From NCBI RefSeq assembly GCF_004167665.1, contig NZ_SEWE01000012.1, positions 1-64,000 of the forward strand: a DNA stretch of 64,000 nt. Reading direction: 5' to 3'. The notes below the pieces were generated by a model. The model did no database searches. It was not told the DNA's origin and worked only from the letters and a program-made list of their open reading frames with translations. Each line of letters opens with the position of its first letter. The stretch's first letter is position 1. Source of the stretch: Hymenobacter persicinus. Its GTDB lineage: Bacteria; Bacteroidota; Bacteroidia; Cytophagales; Hymenobacteraceae. A program made the translations under genes and the position numbers. Positions 9,251-18,889 of this stretch are shown here, piece after piece.

Positions 9251-9658
9251 ATGCGACACTTTTTCCCTGCGCTTGGCTTGCTGGCGACACTGGCCGGCTG
9301 TACTACCTGCGGCCCCGACGAGACACCCGCGCCAACCTGCTACTCCGCCAAAGTAGTGGGCGCCGCCTGCATGGATGGGTTGCTGCTGGAAGTAGACCGC
9401 CGGTATGCCATTGGCGCGCCCTCGGGTAATTACACCAACCTCGTGGCCGCCGTCAATCTGGAATCTACGGACAGCCTGCGGGTGGCCGGCCAGGTGGTGC
9501 GCGCCGGCCAGACTATCTACTTCACCTACCAAACCAGCCCCACGGCCCGGCAGGCTTTCTGTCCCCAAAACACGGTTCCCCTGGCCGTGCCACACGTGGT
9601 ACTGAGCAATGTTTCTCTCGTGAGCTGCCTTGCCAGCAAGCTCCCGGTTGGGAACTAA
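9251..9658 (+). CDS. Cys-rich putative lipoprotein
   Basis: This is a 135-residue protein. The start is set at the ATG at 9251, because it opens a lipoprotein signal peptide (MRHFFPALGLLATLAGC). The frame is open further upstream without protein-like sequence. The lipobox Cys is followed by more Cys residues in a TTCGPDETPAPTC stretch, and others at about residues 40, 98 and 126, suggesting disulphides outside the cytoplasm. No family is recognised. The mature part looks like a small beta domain. It lies between two unrelated singletons. Confidence 0.65.
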   Translation: MRHFFPALGLLATLAGCTTCGPDETPAPTCYSAKVVGAACMDGLLLEVDRRYAIGAPSGNYTNLVAAVNLESTDSLRVAGQVVRAGQTIYFTYQTSPTARQAFCPQNTVPLAVPHVVLSNVSLVSCLASKLPVGN

Positions 9659-9727
9659 CTGACCTGGCCCGGTGGGCGCTGACGGAAGTTTTTGGTAGCT
9701 TGATGCCCTAACCTTTTCCTCTTAGCC

Positions 9728-10102
9728 ATGGGCCTCCTCGACGCACTACTCGGCAACGCTTCCGCCAACGACATTCAGGAAACGCAGAACGATTTGAACC
9801 GCCTGCTCGCTGCCGATGAGCGGGTGGAAAAAGCCTACGCCGTTTTCCGCGACCAAATCATCTTCACCACCAAGCGCCTGATTCTGGTGGATAAGCAGGG
9901 GCTAACGGGCACGAAAAAGGAAATCATGAGCGTGCCCTACCGCAGCATCGAGCGGTTTAGCATGGAGACTACCGGCCACTTCGACCTCGACGCGGAGCTC
10001 AAGATTTGGGTGCGCGGCCAAACCGAGCCCATCAGCAAAACTTTCCGCGACAACCAAAGCATCCACGACATCGGCAAAGCCCTGGCGGAACACGCGCTGT
10101 AA
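9728..10102 (+). CDS. bacterial PH-domain protein (PF08000-like)
   Basis: This 124-residue soluble protein has the features of the bacterial pleckstrin-homology family bPH_1. An N-terminal helix (LLGNASANDIQ) is followed by beta strands with the family signatures FTTKRLILVDKQG and SVPYRSIERFSMET, then a strand ending in a C-terminal helix. Length and motif order fit the family. Function is unknown; these domains are thought to mediate protein or membrane binding. The stop codon abuts palindromic element A1 and the next gene is convergent. Confidence 0.8.
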   Translation: MGLLDALLGNASANDIQETQNDLNRLLAADERVEKAYAVFRDQIIFTTKRLILVDKQGLTGTKKEIMSVPYRSIERFSMETTGHFDLDAELKIWVRGQTEPISKTFRDNQSIHDIGKALAEHAL

Positions 10103-10240
10103 GTGGTGAACTGGTGAGTTGTCGTTCCGCTGGCGCTTTTGGGCTGCCTGTCATTGCTTCGGCTTTGCCTCACAATGACAGCGTACACGGCCGTAACCGC
10201 AACGCTGGAACGACAAACTCACCACTTCACCACTTCACCT
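10102..10240. repeat. palindromic intergenic element A1 with octamer-repeat arms
   Basis: The element fills the gap between two convergent stop codons. The right arm is three tandem 8-nt units (AACTCACC, ACTTCACC, ACTTCACC at 10216-10239). The left arm carries two units in inverse orientation (ggtgaact, ggtgagtt at 10105-10120). Next inward, GTCGTTCC pairs with GGAACGAC. A second inner inverted repeat, ctgtcattg (10148-10156) with caatgacag (10173-10181), sits at the centre. The RNA would fold into a long hairpin. Element A2 at 46962 has the same arm logic. It may act as a bidirectional terminator or be a dispersed non-coding element. Confidence 0.7.
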
Positions 10241-11613
10241 CACGCTGGCGTCTGAATAGCGGGCGGAGTGGGGTTGTACTCGGGGGTGGCAGTGGCGTGC
10301 TCGGCGGCTTTTTTGCCCTTGTCGTCTTTCACGTCGCGGCGGCTGAAGGGGCGGATAATCAGGCGCAGGGCCTGGTCGGAGCTGAAGTAGCTGAAGGCCC
10401 AGTCGATAAAGGCCACGACCTTGTTGCGGAAGCCCACCAGCGTCATCAGGTGGACAAACAGCCAGGTCAGCCAGCCAAAGAAGCCGTTGAAGTGCACGTC
10501 CTTGGGCAAATCGACCACGGCCTTGTTGCGGCTCACAATGGCCATCACGCCCTTGTTGTTGTACTTGAACGGCTCAGGCTGCTGGCCCAGCAAGATGCGC
10601 TGCAGATTTTTGGCCAGCAGGTCGGCCTGCTGCTGGGCCACGGGCGCCAGCATGGGCAGGCCCCGGGGCATGTCCTCGGTCACCATGTTGGCCACGTCGC
10701 CGATGGCAAACACGTTCTGGAAGCCCGCCACCTGATTCCACAGGTTCACGTTGATGCGCTTGTTGCGGGCCACGACTTCGGCCGGCAGGCCGGGTACTTC
10801 GGCCCCGTTCACGCCGGCAGCCCAGATCAGGTTTTCGGTCGGGATAAAGTCGGTATCAGAGTAGTAGGCGCGGCAGTTTTCAAACCGCTTGATGGACGTA
10901 TTGAGCCGCACCTGCACGCCCAGATCCTGCATGTAGCGCAGCGCGTCCTGCTGCGACTTCACCGACATGGGTCCCAGCAGCTCCTTGCCGGCTTCCACCA
11001 GAATAATCTGCATCTGGCTCAAATCCAGCTCGGGGTAGTCCTTGGGCAGCACGTGCTTGCGCATTTCGGCCAAAGAGCCGCTGATTTCTACGCCCGTCGG
11101 GCCGCCGCCGACCACCACAATGTTCATCAGGGCCTGCTTTTCGTCGGGGTTCTCCGTGAGTAGGGCTTTTTCGAAATTCTGGAAAATAAAGCTGCGCAGG
11201 TTCAGGGAATTGGGAATGCTCTTGATCTGCATGGCATTCTTCTCCAGGCTTTCGATGCCGAAGAAGTTGGTAAGGGAGCCGGTGGCCAGTACCAAGTGGT
11301 CGTAGCGGATTTCGCCCACGCTGGTGTGCACCATGTTGCGGGCCGTATCCACGCGCTCCACGTCGGCCATGCGGTAGAAGAAGTTCTTCTGGCCCGCGAA
11401 AATCTTGCGGATCGGGTAGGCAATGCTGTCGGCCTCCAGCGCGCCGGTAGCTACCTGGTAGAGCAGGGGCTGGAAGTTGTGGTAGTTGTTGCGGTCAATC
11501 ATGACCACCTGCACCGGGGCATCGCGCAGGGCCTTGGCCAGACGCAGCCCCCCAAAACCACACCCCACAATGACGACGCGCGGATGCGCGGAAACCGGAA
11601 GATTCGTATCCAT
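10240..11613 (-). CDS. ndh: type II NADH dehydrogenase (NDH-2)
   Basis: This 457-residue flavoprotein transfers electrons from NADH to the quinone pool without pumping protons. The first Rossmann motif VVIVGCGFGGL (about residues 12-22) binds FAD. The second, NIVVVGGGPTGVEISG (about 165-180), binds NADH. The third FAD contact is FAIGDVANM (about 315). A C-terminal segment (about 390-430) with two hydrophobic stretches fits membrane association. The ATG at 11613 is preferred over upstream in-frame codons because it starts just before the Rossmann strand. It offers an alternative NADH entry route to the complex I genes later in the window. It faces the PH-domain gene across element A1. Confidence 0.9.
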   Translation of the reverse strand: MDTNLPVSAHPRVVIVGCGFGGLRLAKALRDAPVQVVMIDRNNYHNFQPLLYQVATGALEADSIAYPIRKIFAGQKNFFYRMADVERVDTARNMVHTSVGEIRYDHLVLATGSLTNFFGIESLEKNAMQIKSIPNSLNLRSFIFQNFEKALLTENPDEKQALMNIVVVGGGPTGVEISGSLAEMRKHVLPKDYPELDLSQMQIILVEAGKELLGPMSVKSQQDALRYMQDLGVQVRLNTSIKRFENCRAYYSDTDFIPTENLIWAAGVNGAEVPGLPAEVVARNKRINVNLWNQVAGFQNVFAIGDVANMVTEDMPRGLPMLAPVAQQQADLLAKNLQRILLGQQPEPFKYNNKGVMAIVSRNKAVVDLPKDVHFNGFFGWLTWLFVHLMTLVGFRNKVVAFIDWAFSYFSSDQALRLIIRPFSRRDVKDDKGKKAAEHATATPEYNPTPPAIQTPA

Positions 11614-11760
11614 AGAAAGGTCAGTAAGGCGGGGCGAAGAAAGGGCTCGGCACAAGCATAGCCCCGCCGGAGTATTTACCGCAAAACCTTCCGTCTTGTT
11701 ACCGTGGAGCTGCACGCCGCCGCGCGCACCCCCACCTTTTCCCGCCGCGGCCGGCCATGA

Positions 11761-11785
11761 AAAAGCCCGCTCGGAGCGGGCTTTT
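11761..11785 (-). terminator. terminator downstream of the CarboxypepD_reg-like gene
   Basis: The hairpin aaagcccgctc / gagcgggcttt has A and T tracts on its two sides, so it can work in both orientations. It lies about 35 nt past the minus-strand stop at 11818. Confidence 0.7.
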
Positions 11786-11817
11786 CCACAATATGCGGCC
11801 TCAGGAGCAGTTGGCGG

Positions 11818-12507
11818 CTAGTAGTCGACGCCTTCCTTTTTCTTGAACTCCCCGCTTTTCACCTGGTTGATAAGCTGCAGCCAGCTGAACGGGTTCAGCA
11901 GCGGGTTGTTGGTCTGGGGCGTGGGCGCCGTGCCCATGCGCCGCGACTGGTCGTACTGCTGGTTTTGCATGGTCTGGCGGTAGTTGCCCATGCTGGTTAC
12001 CGGCAGGTTGTTGAACATGCGCCGCATTACGCTGGCGCTGAGATTTTCGGCGGCCGCGGAGCCCCGCTCGGTGGGCAGGCGCAGGGCCAGGAAAGCTTCC
12101 TTAAAGGCTTTTTCGGTGGCGTAGGGGAAAATGCGTACCTCGGGCAGCACCGTGGCGTCCTCCTTGAGCTGCACAATAACGGAGTAGCTCTGGCGCTGGT
12201 AGCCTTCGGGAATGACCACGGTCTGGTTGCGGTAGCCCAGGGAGCGAATCACGATACTGTCGCCGGTGAGCACGGGCAGCGAGAAGTAACCGTAGGCGTT
12301 GGTGGCGGTGCCGCGGCCGGCCTTGGGCACGAAGATGGTAGCCCCGGGCACGCCCAGCAGACTGTCGCCGGTGGCAATGATGCCCGAAAACTGCACCACG
12401 CGGCGCTGGCCCTGGGCGCGCACCTGCGTCGGGGCCCCGCTCAGCCAGCCAAGCAGGACCAGCGTGAGCGAAAGCCAGAGCGTGCGAAAACGAATAAGAT
12501 CAGGCAT
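11818..12507 (-). CDS. exported CarboxypepD_reg-like protein
   Basis: This 229-residue protein has a signal peptide (hydrophobic LWLSLTLVLLGWLSG, cleavage after VRA-Q). Residues about 40-125 form a carboxypeptidase regulatory-like beta sandwich: FSGIIATGDSLLGVPGATI, then GRGTATNAYGYFSLPV and DSIVIRSLGY. This is the same module found at the N-terminus of SusC/TonB-dependent transporters. Here it is followed by about 100 residues rich in Asn, Gln and Met instead of a barrel. It probably sits in the periplasm or outer membrane. The ATG at 12507 is chosen; an ATG three codons upstream is also possible. It is transcribed divergently from the ArsR-type regulator, sharing a 100-bp promoter region. 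Confidence 0.75.
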   Translation of the reverse strand: MPDLIRFRTLWLSLTLVLLGWLSGAPTQVRAQGQRRVVQFSGIIATGDSLLGVPGATIFVPKAGRGTATNAYGYFSLPVLTGDSIVIRSLGYRNQTVVIPEGYQRQSYSVIVQLKEDATVLPEVRIFPYATEKAFKEAFLALRLPTERGSAAAENLSASVMRRMFNNLPVTSMGNYRQTMQNQQYDQSRRMGTAPTPQTNNPLLNPFSWLQLINQVKSGEFKKKEGVDY

Positions 12508-12539
12508 ACAAAGCATTACAGACTACAATAATACGGCAC

Positions 12540-12574
12540 TTTGGGGGCCAAAGCCCGGCGCGGGTGTAAATTTG
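12540..12574 (+). promoter_or_regulatory. candidate promoter of the ArsR-type regulator
   Basis: TTTG at 12540-12543 and an exact TAnnTTTG box, TAAATTTG at 12567-12574, are spaced by 23 nt. The start codon follows 37 nt later. Confidence 0.5.
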
Positions 12575-12611
12575 TTCCGTTTTCGGCCCTGCGCCGCCAC
12601 CCAGACAACAG

Positions 12612-13004
12612 ATGCGTCTCAAACACTTCAACGTTGCATTTGGTCAGCAACTATTCAAAGCTTTCGGCGACGAGTCGCGCGTGCGGATCCTGCACCTGCT
12701 GTGGCGCAATCAGGAAATGTGCATCTCCGACCTCGAGCAGGTGCTGGACTTCACGCAAACCAAAACCTCGCGGCAATTATTGTACTTGAAAAATGCGGGT
12801 TTGGTGAATTTTCGGCGCCTCGACAACTGGGCCTTCTACTTTCTCAAGGACGAAGCCGCCGACTTGGTTCAGCAGCTGCTGAGCTTCATGGAAAAAGACG
12901 CCCAGCTCGTGCACGACCAGCAGATTTACCAGACGCTGTGGTCGAACCGGGAGCTGGCCGCGTACAAGCTGCAAAACCGCCGCTGGACTGGCAAGCCGCT
13001 GTAA
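12612..13004 (+). CDS. ArsR-family winged-helix transcriptional regulator
   Basis: This 130-residue protein has an ArsR-type winged helix: LFKAFGDESRVRILHLL (helices 1-2), CISDLEQVLDFTQTKTSRQL (helix-turn-helix, about residues 38-57) and a wing in NFRRLDNWAFYFL. A C-terminal helix for dimerisation follows. The classical ArsR metal motif (ELCVCDL) reads EMCISDL here, with a single Cys and no obvious cluster of metal ligands, so the inducer is unknown. The next gene, a small 2Fe-2S protein, starts 75 nt downstream and could be co-transcribed. The divergent CarboxypepD_reg-like gene is another possible target. Confidence 0.85.
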   Translation: MRLKHFNVAFGQQLFKAFGDESRVRILHLLWRNQEMCISDLEQVLDFTQTKTSRQLLYLKNAGLVNFRRLDNWAFYFLKDEAADLVQQLLSFMEKDAQLVHDQQIYQTLWSNRELAAYKLQNRRWTGKPL

Positions 13005-13078
13005 GTAGGGCGGGCGCCAATTCGAGCCGGTTTTTGTTGTTGTGTTTCGTAAGCCCAAACCCCGCTTTCCCGCCTGCC

Positions 13079-13396
13079 ATGCCGCTCGACTACCACATCT
13101 TCGTTTGCAACAACCAGAAAAGCGAGGTCGGCAAGGACGTGGCCAAGGCCCTGAAAATTGCCCTCAAAAAGCAGGGCCTGAAAAACTTTCTGGTGGGCGG
13201 GCAGAAACGCCACAGCCGGGTGCAAACCTGCAACTGCCTCGACGTGTGTAAGCAGTGCAAAAAAGGCCCCGGCGCGGCCCTGGTCATCTACCCCGAAGGC
13301 ACGTTCTACGGCGACGTGAAACCCACTGATGCGGCCGAACTGGTGCAAAAGCACCTCGGCGAGGGCCGGCCGGTGAAGCGCCTGCTGCTGGAGTAG
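13079..13396 (+). CDS. (2Fe-2S) thioredoxin-fold ferredoxin-like protein
   Basis: This 105-residue protein has the thioredoxin-like [2Fe-2S] ferredoxin pattern. One Cys lies in the first strand (HIFVCNNQK) and a Cys cluster in TCNCLDVCKQCKKGP (about residues 51-65), followed by ALVIYPEGTFYG, which is typical of this group. Residue spacing fits cluster binding, though the assignment of the four ligands among the six Cys is uncertain. Predicted role: a small cytoplasmic electron carrier. The ATG at 13079 is used; the frame is open for a long way upstream but only as a shadow of the ArsR gene. The YjjG-like gene follows 51 nt later. Confidence 0.75.
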   Translation: MPLDYHIFVCNNQKSEVGKDVAKALKIALKKQGLKNFLVGGQKRHSRVQTCNCLDVCKQCKKGPGAALVIYPEGTFYGDVKPTDAAELVQKHLGEGRPVKRLLLE

Positions 13397-13447
13397 CCCG
13401 CTGCCATTACCGCCCGTTGTTAACTTACTTCCCTGAATTTTTCGCTC

Positions 13448-14143
13448 GTGAAAACCTACCGCCACCTCTTCTTCGACCTCGACCATACGCTGTGGGACTT
13501 CGAGAAGAATGCCGACGAAACCTTGCGCCACCTCTTTGAACTCCACCAGCTAGGCCGCTACGGCACGTTTGGCGTCGAGGAGTTTATCGGCGTCTATAGC
13601 AGCATCAACCATGCGCTGTGGCGGCTTTACCAGGGCAACAAGATCAGCCAGCAGCAGCTGCGGGCCGTGCGCTTCACCCGGACGCTGACCAAGCTGGGCG
13701 TGCCGGAAAATGAGGTTCCGGCCACGATTTCCCAGGAGTTCACCAACCTTCTGCCCCGGAAGGCGGCCGTGTTTCCCTTCACCCACGAGGTGCTCGACTA
13801 CCTGCAAACCAAGTACACGCTCCACCTGATTACGAACGGCTTCCAGGACGTGCAGCACATCAAGCTTACGTCTTCGGGCCTGACGCCGTACTTTCAAGAA
13901 GTTATTACCTCCGAGCACAGCGGCTTTCTGAAGCCCGACCGCCGCATGTTTGCCCACGCCCTGGAGCGCACCGGCGCCACGGCCGCCGAAAGCTTGATGA
14001 TTGGCGACAACCTGGAGTGCGACGTGCTGGGCGCCTACAACGCCGGCATCGACCAGGTGTACTTCAACCCCGAGCGCCGTCGCCACTTCACCTCCGTCAC
14101 CCACGAAATAGCCTGCCTGAGCGAGCTGAAGAGCTTTTTATAG
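13448..14143 (+). CDS. YjjG-family noncanonical pyrimidine nucleotidase (HAD superfamily)
   Basis: This 231-residue HAD hydrolase starts with GTG directly before the first strand. Motif I is FFDLDHTLWD (nucleophile Asp and acid/base Asp around residues 10-12). Motif II is HLITNGFQ. The motif III Lys is in GFLKPDRRMF, and motif IV is MIGDNLECDV. The helical cap between residues about 18 and 95 fits the YjjG/YfnB type, which dephosphorylates 5'-monophosphates, including noncanonical pyrimidine nucleotides, and helps clean the dNTP pool. The following gene is a dNMP-kinase-like protein, so a role in nucleotide housekeeping is consistent. Exact substrate is inferred from family. Confidence 0.85.
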   Translation: MKTYRHLFFDLDHTLWDFEKNADETLRHLFELHQLGRYGTFGVEEFIGVYSSINHALWRLYQGNKISQQQLRAVRFTRTLTKLGVPENEVPATISQEFTNLLPRKAAVFPFTHEVLDYLQTKYTLHLITNGFQDVQHIKLTSSGLTPYFQEVITSEHSGFLKPDRRMFAHALERTGATAAESLMIGDNLECDVLGAYNAGIDQVYFNPERRRHFTSVTHEIACLSELKSFL

Positions 14144-14198
14144 TACAGCGTACAAAGTTGACACTACTCCGGGTCCGGCTGCCGACCTTTGCCCGACT

Positions 14199-14747
14199 AT
14201 GATTCAACTCCTGGGCATCTCCGGCAAACGAGGCAGCGGCAAGGACACCGTGGCCCGCCTGATTCAGCAGCTCCAGCCCGAGCGCAACTGGCAGATCATG
14301 TCCTTCGGCGACGCCATCAAGGCAGTGTGCGCCACGCTGGCCGGCGAAGACGTGGCCCCTTATTACACGCAAACGGGTAAAACCGAGTTGCTGCCCGCCT
14401 TTGGCCGCACCCGGGGCGAGATGCTCCAGCAGGTGGGCGGGGCGCTGCGGGCCTGGAACTACGAAATCTGGGTGCAGGCCTTCTTTGCCCGCCTGCCGCC
14501 CAACAGCTTCGTCATCGTGCCCGACGTGCGCTTTCCCAACGAGGCCCAGCCCATCCTGGACCGCGGCGGCCTGATGCTGCGCGTGGAAGGCGACCCGCTC
14601 AAGCAGCAGGGCGACGGCACCCGCGACGACACCCATCCCTCGGAAACGGTGATGGACACCTACGACCAGTTTGCGGCCGTGCTGCACAACGTGGGTTCCC
14701 GCGCCGCGCTGGAGCAGCAGGTGCGTCAGCTGCTGGCCCAGCTCTAA
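14199..14747 (+). CDS. deoxynucleotide monophosphate kinase-like P-loop protein
   Basis: This 182-residue P-loop kinase has the Walker A motif GKRGSGKDTVA (about residues 9-19). SFGDAIKAVCATL follows, then a helical lid and VIVPDVRFPNEA (Walker B/substrate region, about 107-118). The THPSE motif near the C-terminus is typical of phage-type and bacterial dNMP kinases. It would phosphorylate deoxynucleoside monophosphates. Substrate choice cannot be read. It sits 55 nt after the nucleotidase and 9 nt before a small membrane protein, suggesting a transcription unit. Confidence 0.75.
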   Translation: MIQLLGISGKRGSGKDTVARLIQQLQPERNWQIMSFGDAIKAVCATLAGEDVAPYYTQTGKTELLPAFGRTRGEMLQQVGGALRAWNYEIWVQAFFARLPPNSFVIVPDVRFPNEAQPILDRGGLMLRVEGDPLKQQGDGTRDDTHPSETVMDTYDQFAAVLHNVGSRAALEQQVRQLLAQL

Positions 14748-14756
14748 GCCAGGCGG

Positions 14757-15212
14757 ATGAGGCAGGACTCTTCCTTTGCGCTTTGGGGCCGGGCCTGGCT
14801 GCTGGTGCCCTTGTCTGTGGTGCTGGCGGCTTCGGTTTCCTGGAAGGCCTGGCAGCGCTGGCAGATTCTGCACGGCACCCGGGCGGCGGCTCACGTGTAC
14901 CAGAAGCTCGGCAAGGACGGCTCCGGCAGCAGTGGCAAATACCACCTGATAGTGAAGTACGACCACCCGCAGGGCCGGGAATTCTACGCCCGGGTGGAAA
15001 CCGACCGGAGTACCCACCACGACCTGGCGCTGGACGCCCCGGTGGAGGTGTGCTACCATCTGGACCACCAGCAGGCGCTGCTGGCCGACGAATGGAGCCT
15101 GAGCGCAAAGCTGCTCTGCCTGCTGCTTATCAGCCTGTTTCTGCTACACGACGGCTGGGGCGCCAACCACCGCTGGCGGCACCGGCGGCGGGACGGGTAT
15201 CTGCCGGATTAG
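14757..15212 (+). CDS. DUF3592-like small membrane protein
   Basis: This 151-residue protein has a membrane segment near the N-terminus (WLLVPLSVVLAASVS) and a second near the C-terminus (LLCLLLISLFLLH). Between them is a beta-rich extracytoplasmic domain (YHLIVKYDHPQGREFYARVE, then VEVCYHLDHQQALL). This order, with a strand pair measuring a conduit-like VxYxPxxP position, resembles DUF3592. A basic tail (HRWRHRRR) follows. Function is unknown. It lies 9 nt after the dNMP kinase gene, so the two are very likely co-transcribed. Confidence 0.6.
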   Translation: MRQDSSFALWGRAWLLVPLSVVLAASVSWKAWQRWQILHGTRAAAHVYQKLGKDGSGSSGKYHLIVKYDHPQGREFYARVETDRSTHHDLALDAPVEVCYHLDHQQALLADEWSLSAKLLCLLLISLFLLHDGWGANHRWRHRRRDGYLPD

Positions 15213-15262
15213 CGCTCGGCTACGTAAGCAGCCCGGCGGCTGGGCCAAACCGGCATTCTCTC

Positions 15263-15270
15263 TACCTTTG
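15263..15270 (+). promoter_or_regulatory. candidate -7 box upstream of pruA
   Basis: TACCTTTG matches TAnnTTTG exactly and lies 46 nt before the ATG. No -33 TTG is visible at the usual distance. Confidence 0.4.
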
Positions 15271-15316
15271 CCCCGTCTCCTCCCCAAACGAAAAACCAAC
15301 ACCCAACACCCAACCT

Positions 15317-16981
<1,665 letters not shown>

Positions 16982-17006
16982 GCCGCTGTTAGGTTTTAGG
17001 TATTGA

Positions 17007-17042
17007 AAAGGCCGCTTCGGAATTCCGGGGCGGCCTTTTTTC
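17007..17042 (+). terminator. terminator after pruA
   Basis: The hairpin aaaggccgcttcgg / ccggggcggcctttt has an AATT loop and a T run. It lies 25 nt after the stop. Confidence 0.9.
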
Positions 17043-17067
17043 AATTTATAAGCGTCATCTTACCCGC

Positions 17068-17643
17068 ATGAAATTGCTCTACCTATGCGGGCTATTCACC
17101 TTGGCTTTTAGCAGTTGTTCACAACCGCCGCCTTATCATCTGCCTGATTCCACCTACTATCGACAGCAGGAAGCAACAGTGCTAACGGCGGTAAGCGGAC
17201 AAGTTATGACGCATCAGTTTTTCATTGCGCCTTCTACCAAATCGGATACCATTGGCATCTACGATTCTCTAGCCTTCCCGAGCCGCCTGAAGGAGCAGGA
17301 AATCAGCAGAGTTATGCGCGACCACAATTTGCCTGCGGAGTTTGCAGAATTGCTGCGTGATACTGTGAACTGGCATCAGGCTCGCCATCCTATTGCCAAC
17401 TTGCCAATCAGCCAGTTTGGAAAGACCGTGAGCTTTACGCCGAAGTATATTTCCTCTCACAGAGAAGCGTATCCCATTTATCGACTTTCCAGAGCGGTCT
17501 TCAATCCGGACTTCACCAAGGCCTACTTTCAGCTCACCTGGGAAGATCCAGGAGGTGGAGTTAAGCAATACATTTTGTGCCGCAAGGAAAATGGCCGTTG
17601 GATTGTAAAGGCAGTGGACCGTTGGAATTCATTTAAAATATGA
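17068..17643 (+). CDS. putative lipoprotein of unknown function
   Basis: This 191-residue protein has a lipoprotein signal (MKLLYLCGLFTLAFSSC, lipobox Cys at 17). The mature part contains a polar region with a long helical stretch (about residues 75-105). The C-terminal beta segment FNPDFTKAYFQLTWEDP, then YILCRKENGRWIV, resembles the end of many small Bacteroidota lipoproteins that sense or bind something at the membrane. I do not recognise the family. Base composition is visibly lower in GC than the neighbours, hinting at recent acquisition. It is framed by terminators on both sides, so it is a single-gene unit. Confidence 0.65.
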   Translation: MKLLYLCGLFTLAFSSCSQPPPYHLPDSTYYRQQEATVLTAVSGQVMTHQFFIAPSTKSDTIGIYDSLAFPSRLKEQEISRVMRDHNLPAEFAELLRDTVNWHQARHPIANLPISQFGKTVSFTPKYISSHREAYPIYRLSRAVFNPDFTKAYFQLTWEDPGGGVKQYILCRKENGRWIVKAVDRWNSFKI

Positions 17644-17648
17644 AAAGC

Positions 17649-17685
17649 AAAAGGCCGCCCCGGGATTCTGGGGCGGCCTTTTTTG
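17649..17685 (+). terminator. terminator after the putative lipoprotein
   Basis: The GC-rich hairpin aaggccgcccc / ggggcggcctt has a T run and begins within 10 nt of the stop. Confidence 0.9.
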
Positions 17686-17781
17686 TTGCGCAATATGCTA
17701 TGGCATTCACCTTGGCTTACCAGGGCCGGGCACCTAGCTGCTATTGAAAGTATGCCATTCCGGACCCTGGGCCCCGTAACC

Positions 17782-17812
17782 TTTGTTCCCAAGCCCCTAA
17801 GCCCTACCTTTG
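17782..17812 (+). promoter_or_regulatory. promoter of the nuoA-J operon
   Basis: TTTG at 17782-17785 and TACCTTTG at 17805-17812 are separated by exactly 19 nt. This is a full match to the Bacteroidota -33/-7 consensus (TTTG, TAnnTTTG). The start of transcription would be near 17818, giving a leader of about 38 nt before nuoA. Confidence 0.75.
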
Positions 17813-17855
17813 CCCTCCAATGCCCGTCCGTACGGGCCTTTAACTGCTGAATCGT

Positions 17856-18251
17856 ATGCTTCTCGCTGTAACCACTAATTACCAGCCGGTTGATTTTCTG
17901 CCCATTGTGGTGCAATTCGGCTTGGCCATTGCCTTCGTGGCCTTCGCCATGATTGTGTCTCACCTCGTGGGCCCCAAGCGCCAGAGCAAGGTGAAGGACG
18001 CCTCGTTTGAGTGCGGCATCGAGTCGGTGGGCAACGCCCGCACCCCGATTTCGATTAAATACTTCCTGACCGCCATCCTGTTCGTGCTCTTCGACGTGGA
18101 GGTTATCTTCATGTACCCCTGGGCCGTGAACTTCCGCACCCTGGGCTGGGACGGCTTCGTGCAGATGATTGTATTCCTGACGCTGCTGATGGCGGGCTTC
18201 GTCTACGTCATCAAGAAGGGCATCCTGAAGTGGACCGGCACCCACGCCTAA
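17856..18251 (+). CDS. nuoA: NADH-quinone oxidoreductase subunit A
   Basis: This 131-residue protein has three membrane helices. The conserved loop [16 protein letters not shown] follows helix 1, and the second helix carries [17 protein letters not shown], which is diagnostic for NuoA. It is part of the membrane arm at the junction with the quinone site of complex I. It is the first gene of the operon, behind a consensus promoter. nuoB follows 76 nt later. Confidence 0.95.
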   Translation: MLLAVTTNYQPVDFLPIVVQFGLAIAFVAFAMIVSHLVGPKRQSKVKDASFECGIESVGNARTPISIKYFLTAILFVLFDVEVIFMYPWAVNFRTLGWDGFVQMIVFLTLLMAGFVYVIKKGILKWTGTHA

Positions 18252-18327
18252 GTCCAATTCTCCCAAACTTTTGCCGGCGGGCCGGTGTTCGGAAACGGGG
18301 ACTTCCCCTTCCAAAACGATACTTCCG

Positions 18328-18885
18328 ATGAGTGATATTCGTGTTCCTGAAATAAAGATGGTGGACGCGCCCGACGGCGTGGAGGGCGCGGGCTTCTTTG
18401 CCACGTCCCTGGAATCAGTGGTGGGCATGGCCCGGGCCAACTCGCTCTGGCCCCTGCCGTTTGCCACCTCCTGCTGCGGCATCGAGTTCATGGCCACCAT
18501 GGGCTCCCACTACGACATTTCCCGCTTCGGCTCGGAGCGCCCCTCCTTCTCGCCCCGGCAGGCCGACCTGCTGATGGTAATGGGTACCATTGCCAAGAAA
18601 ATGGCGCCCATTGTGAAGCAGGTCTACGAGCAGATGGCTGAGCCCCGCTGGGTGCTGGCCATGGGCGCCTGCGCCTGCTCCGGCGGCATCTTCGACTCCT
18701 ACTCCGTGCTGCAGGGCATCGACCGGATCATCCCCGTCGACGTGTACGTGCCCGGCTGCCCGCCCCGCCCCGAGCAGGTGCTCGACGGCCTGATGCGCGT
18801 GCAGGACCTGGCCCGCACCGAATCGATTCGCCGCCGCAACGCCCCCGAGTATCAGGCGCTGCTGGCTTCTTACAACATCAAGTAG
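18328..18885 (+). CDS. nuoB: NADH-quinone oxidoreductase subunit B
   Basis: This 185-residue subunit carries the terminal Fe-S cluster N2 that reduces quinone. The ligands are visible: the tandem Cys pair in TSCCGIEFM, one Cys in GACACSGG and one in GCPPRPEQ. The ATG at 18328 is chosen; the frame is open upstream without conservation. A 16-bp hairpin lies between its stop codon and nuoC. Confidence 0.95.
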   Translation: MSDIRVPEIKMVDAPDGVEGAGFFATSLESVVGMARANSLWPLPFATSCCGIEFMATMGSHYDISRFGSERPSFSPRQADLLMVMGTIAKKMAPIVKQVYEQMAEPRWVLAMGACACSGGIFDSYSVLQGIDRIIPVDVYVPGCPPRPEQVLDGLMRVQDLARTESIRRRNAPEYQALLASYNIK

Positions 18886-18889
18886 TTTG

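Noticed and set aside
10102..10240. Direct octamer repeats considered as a CRISPR array
   Set aside because: Units are 8 nt, contiguous and inverted between arms. There are no spacers and no cas genes.
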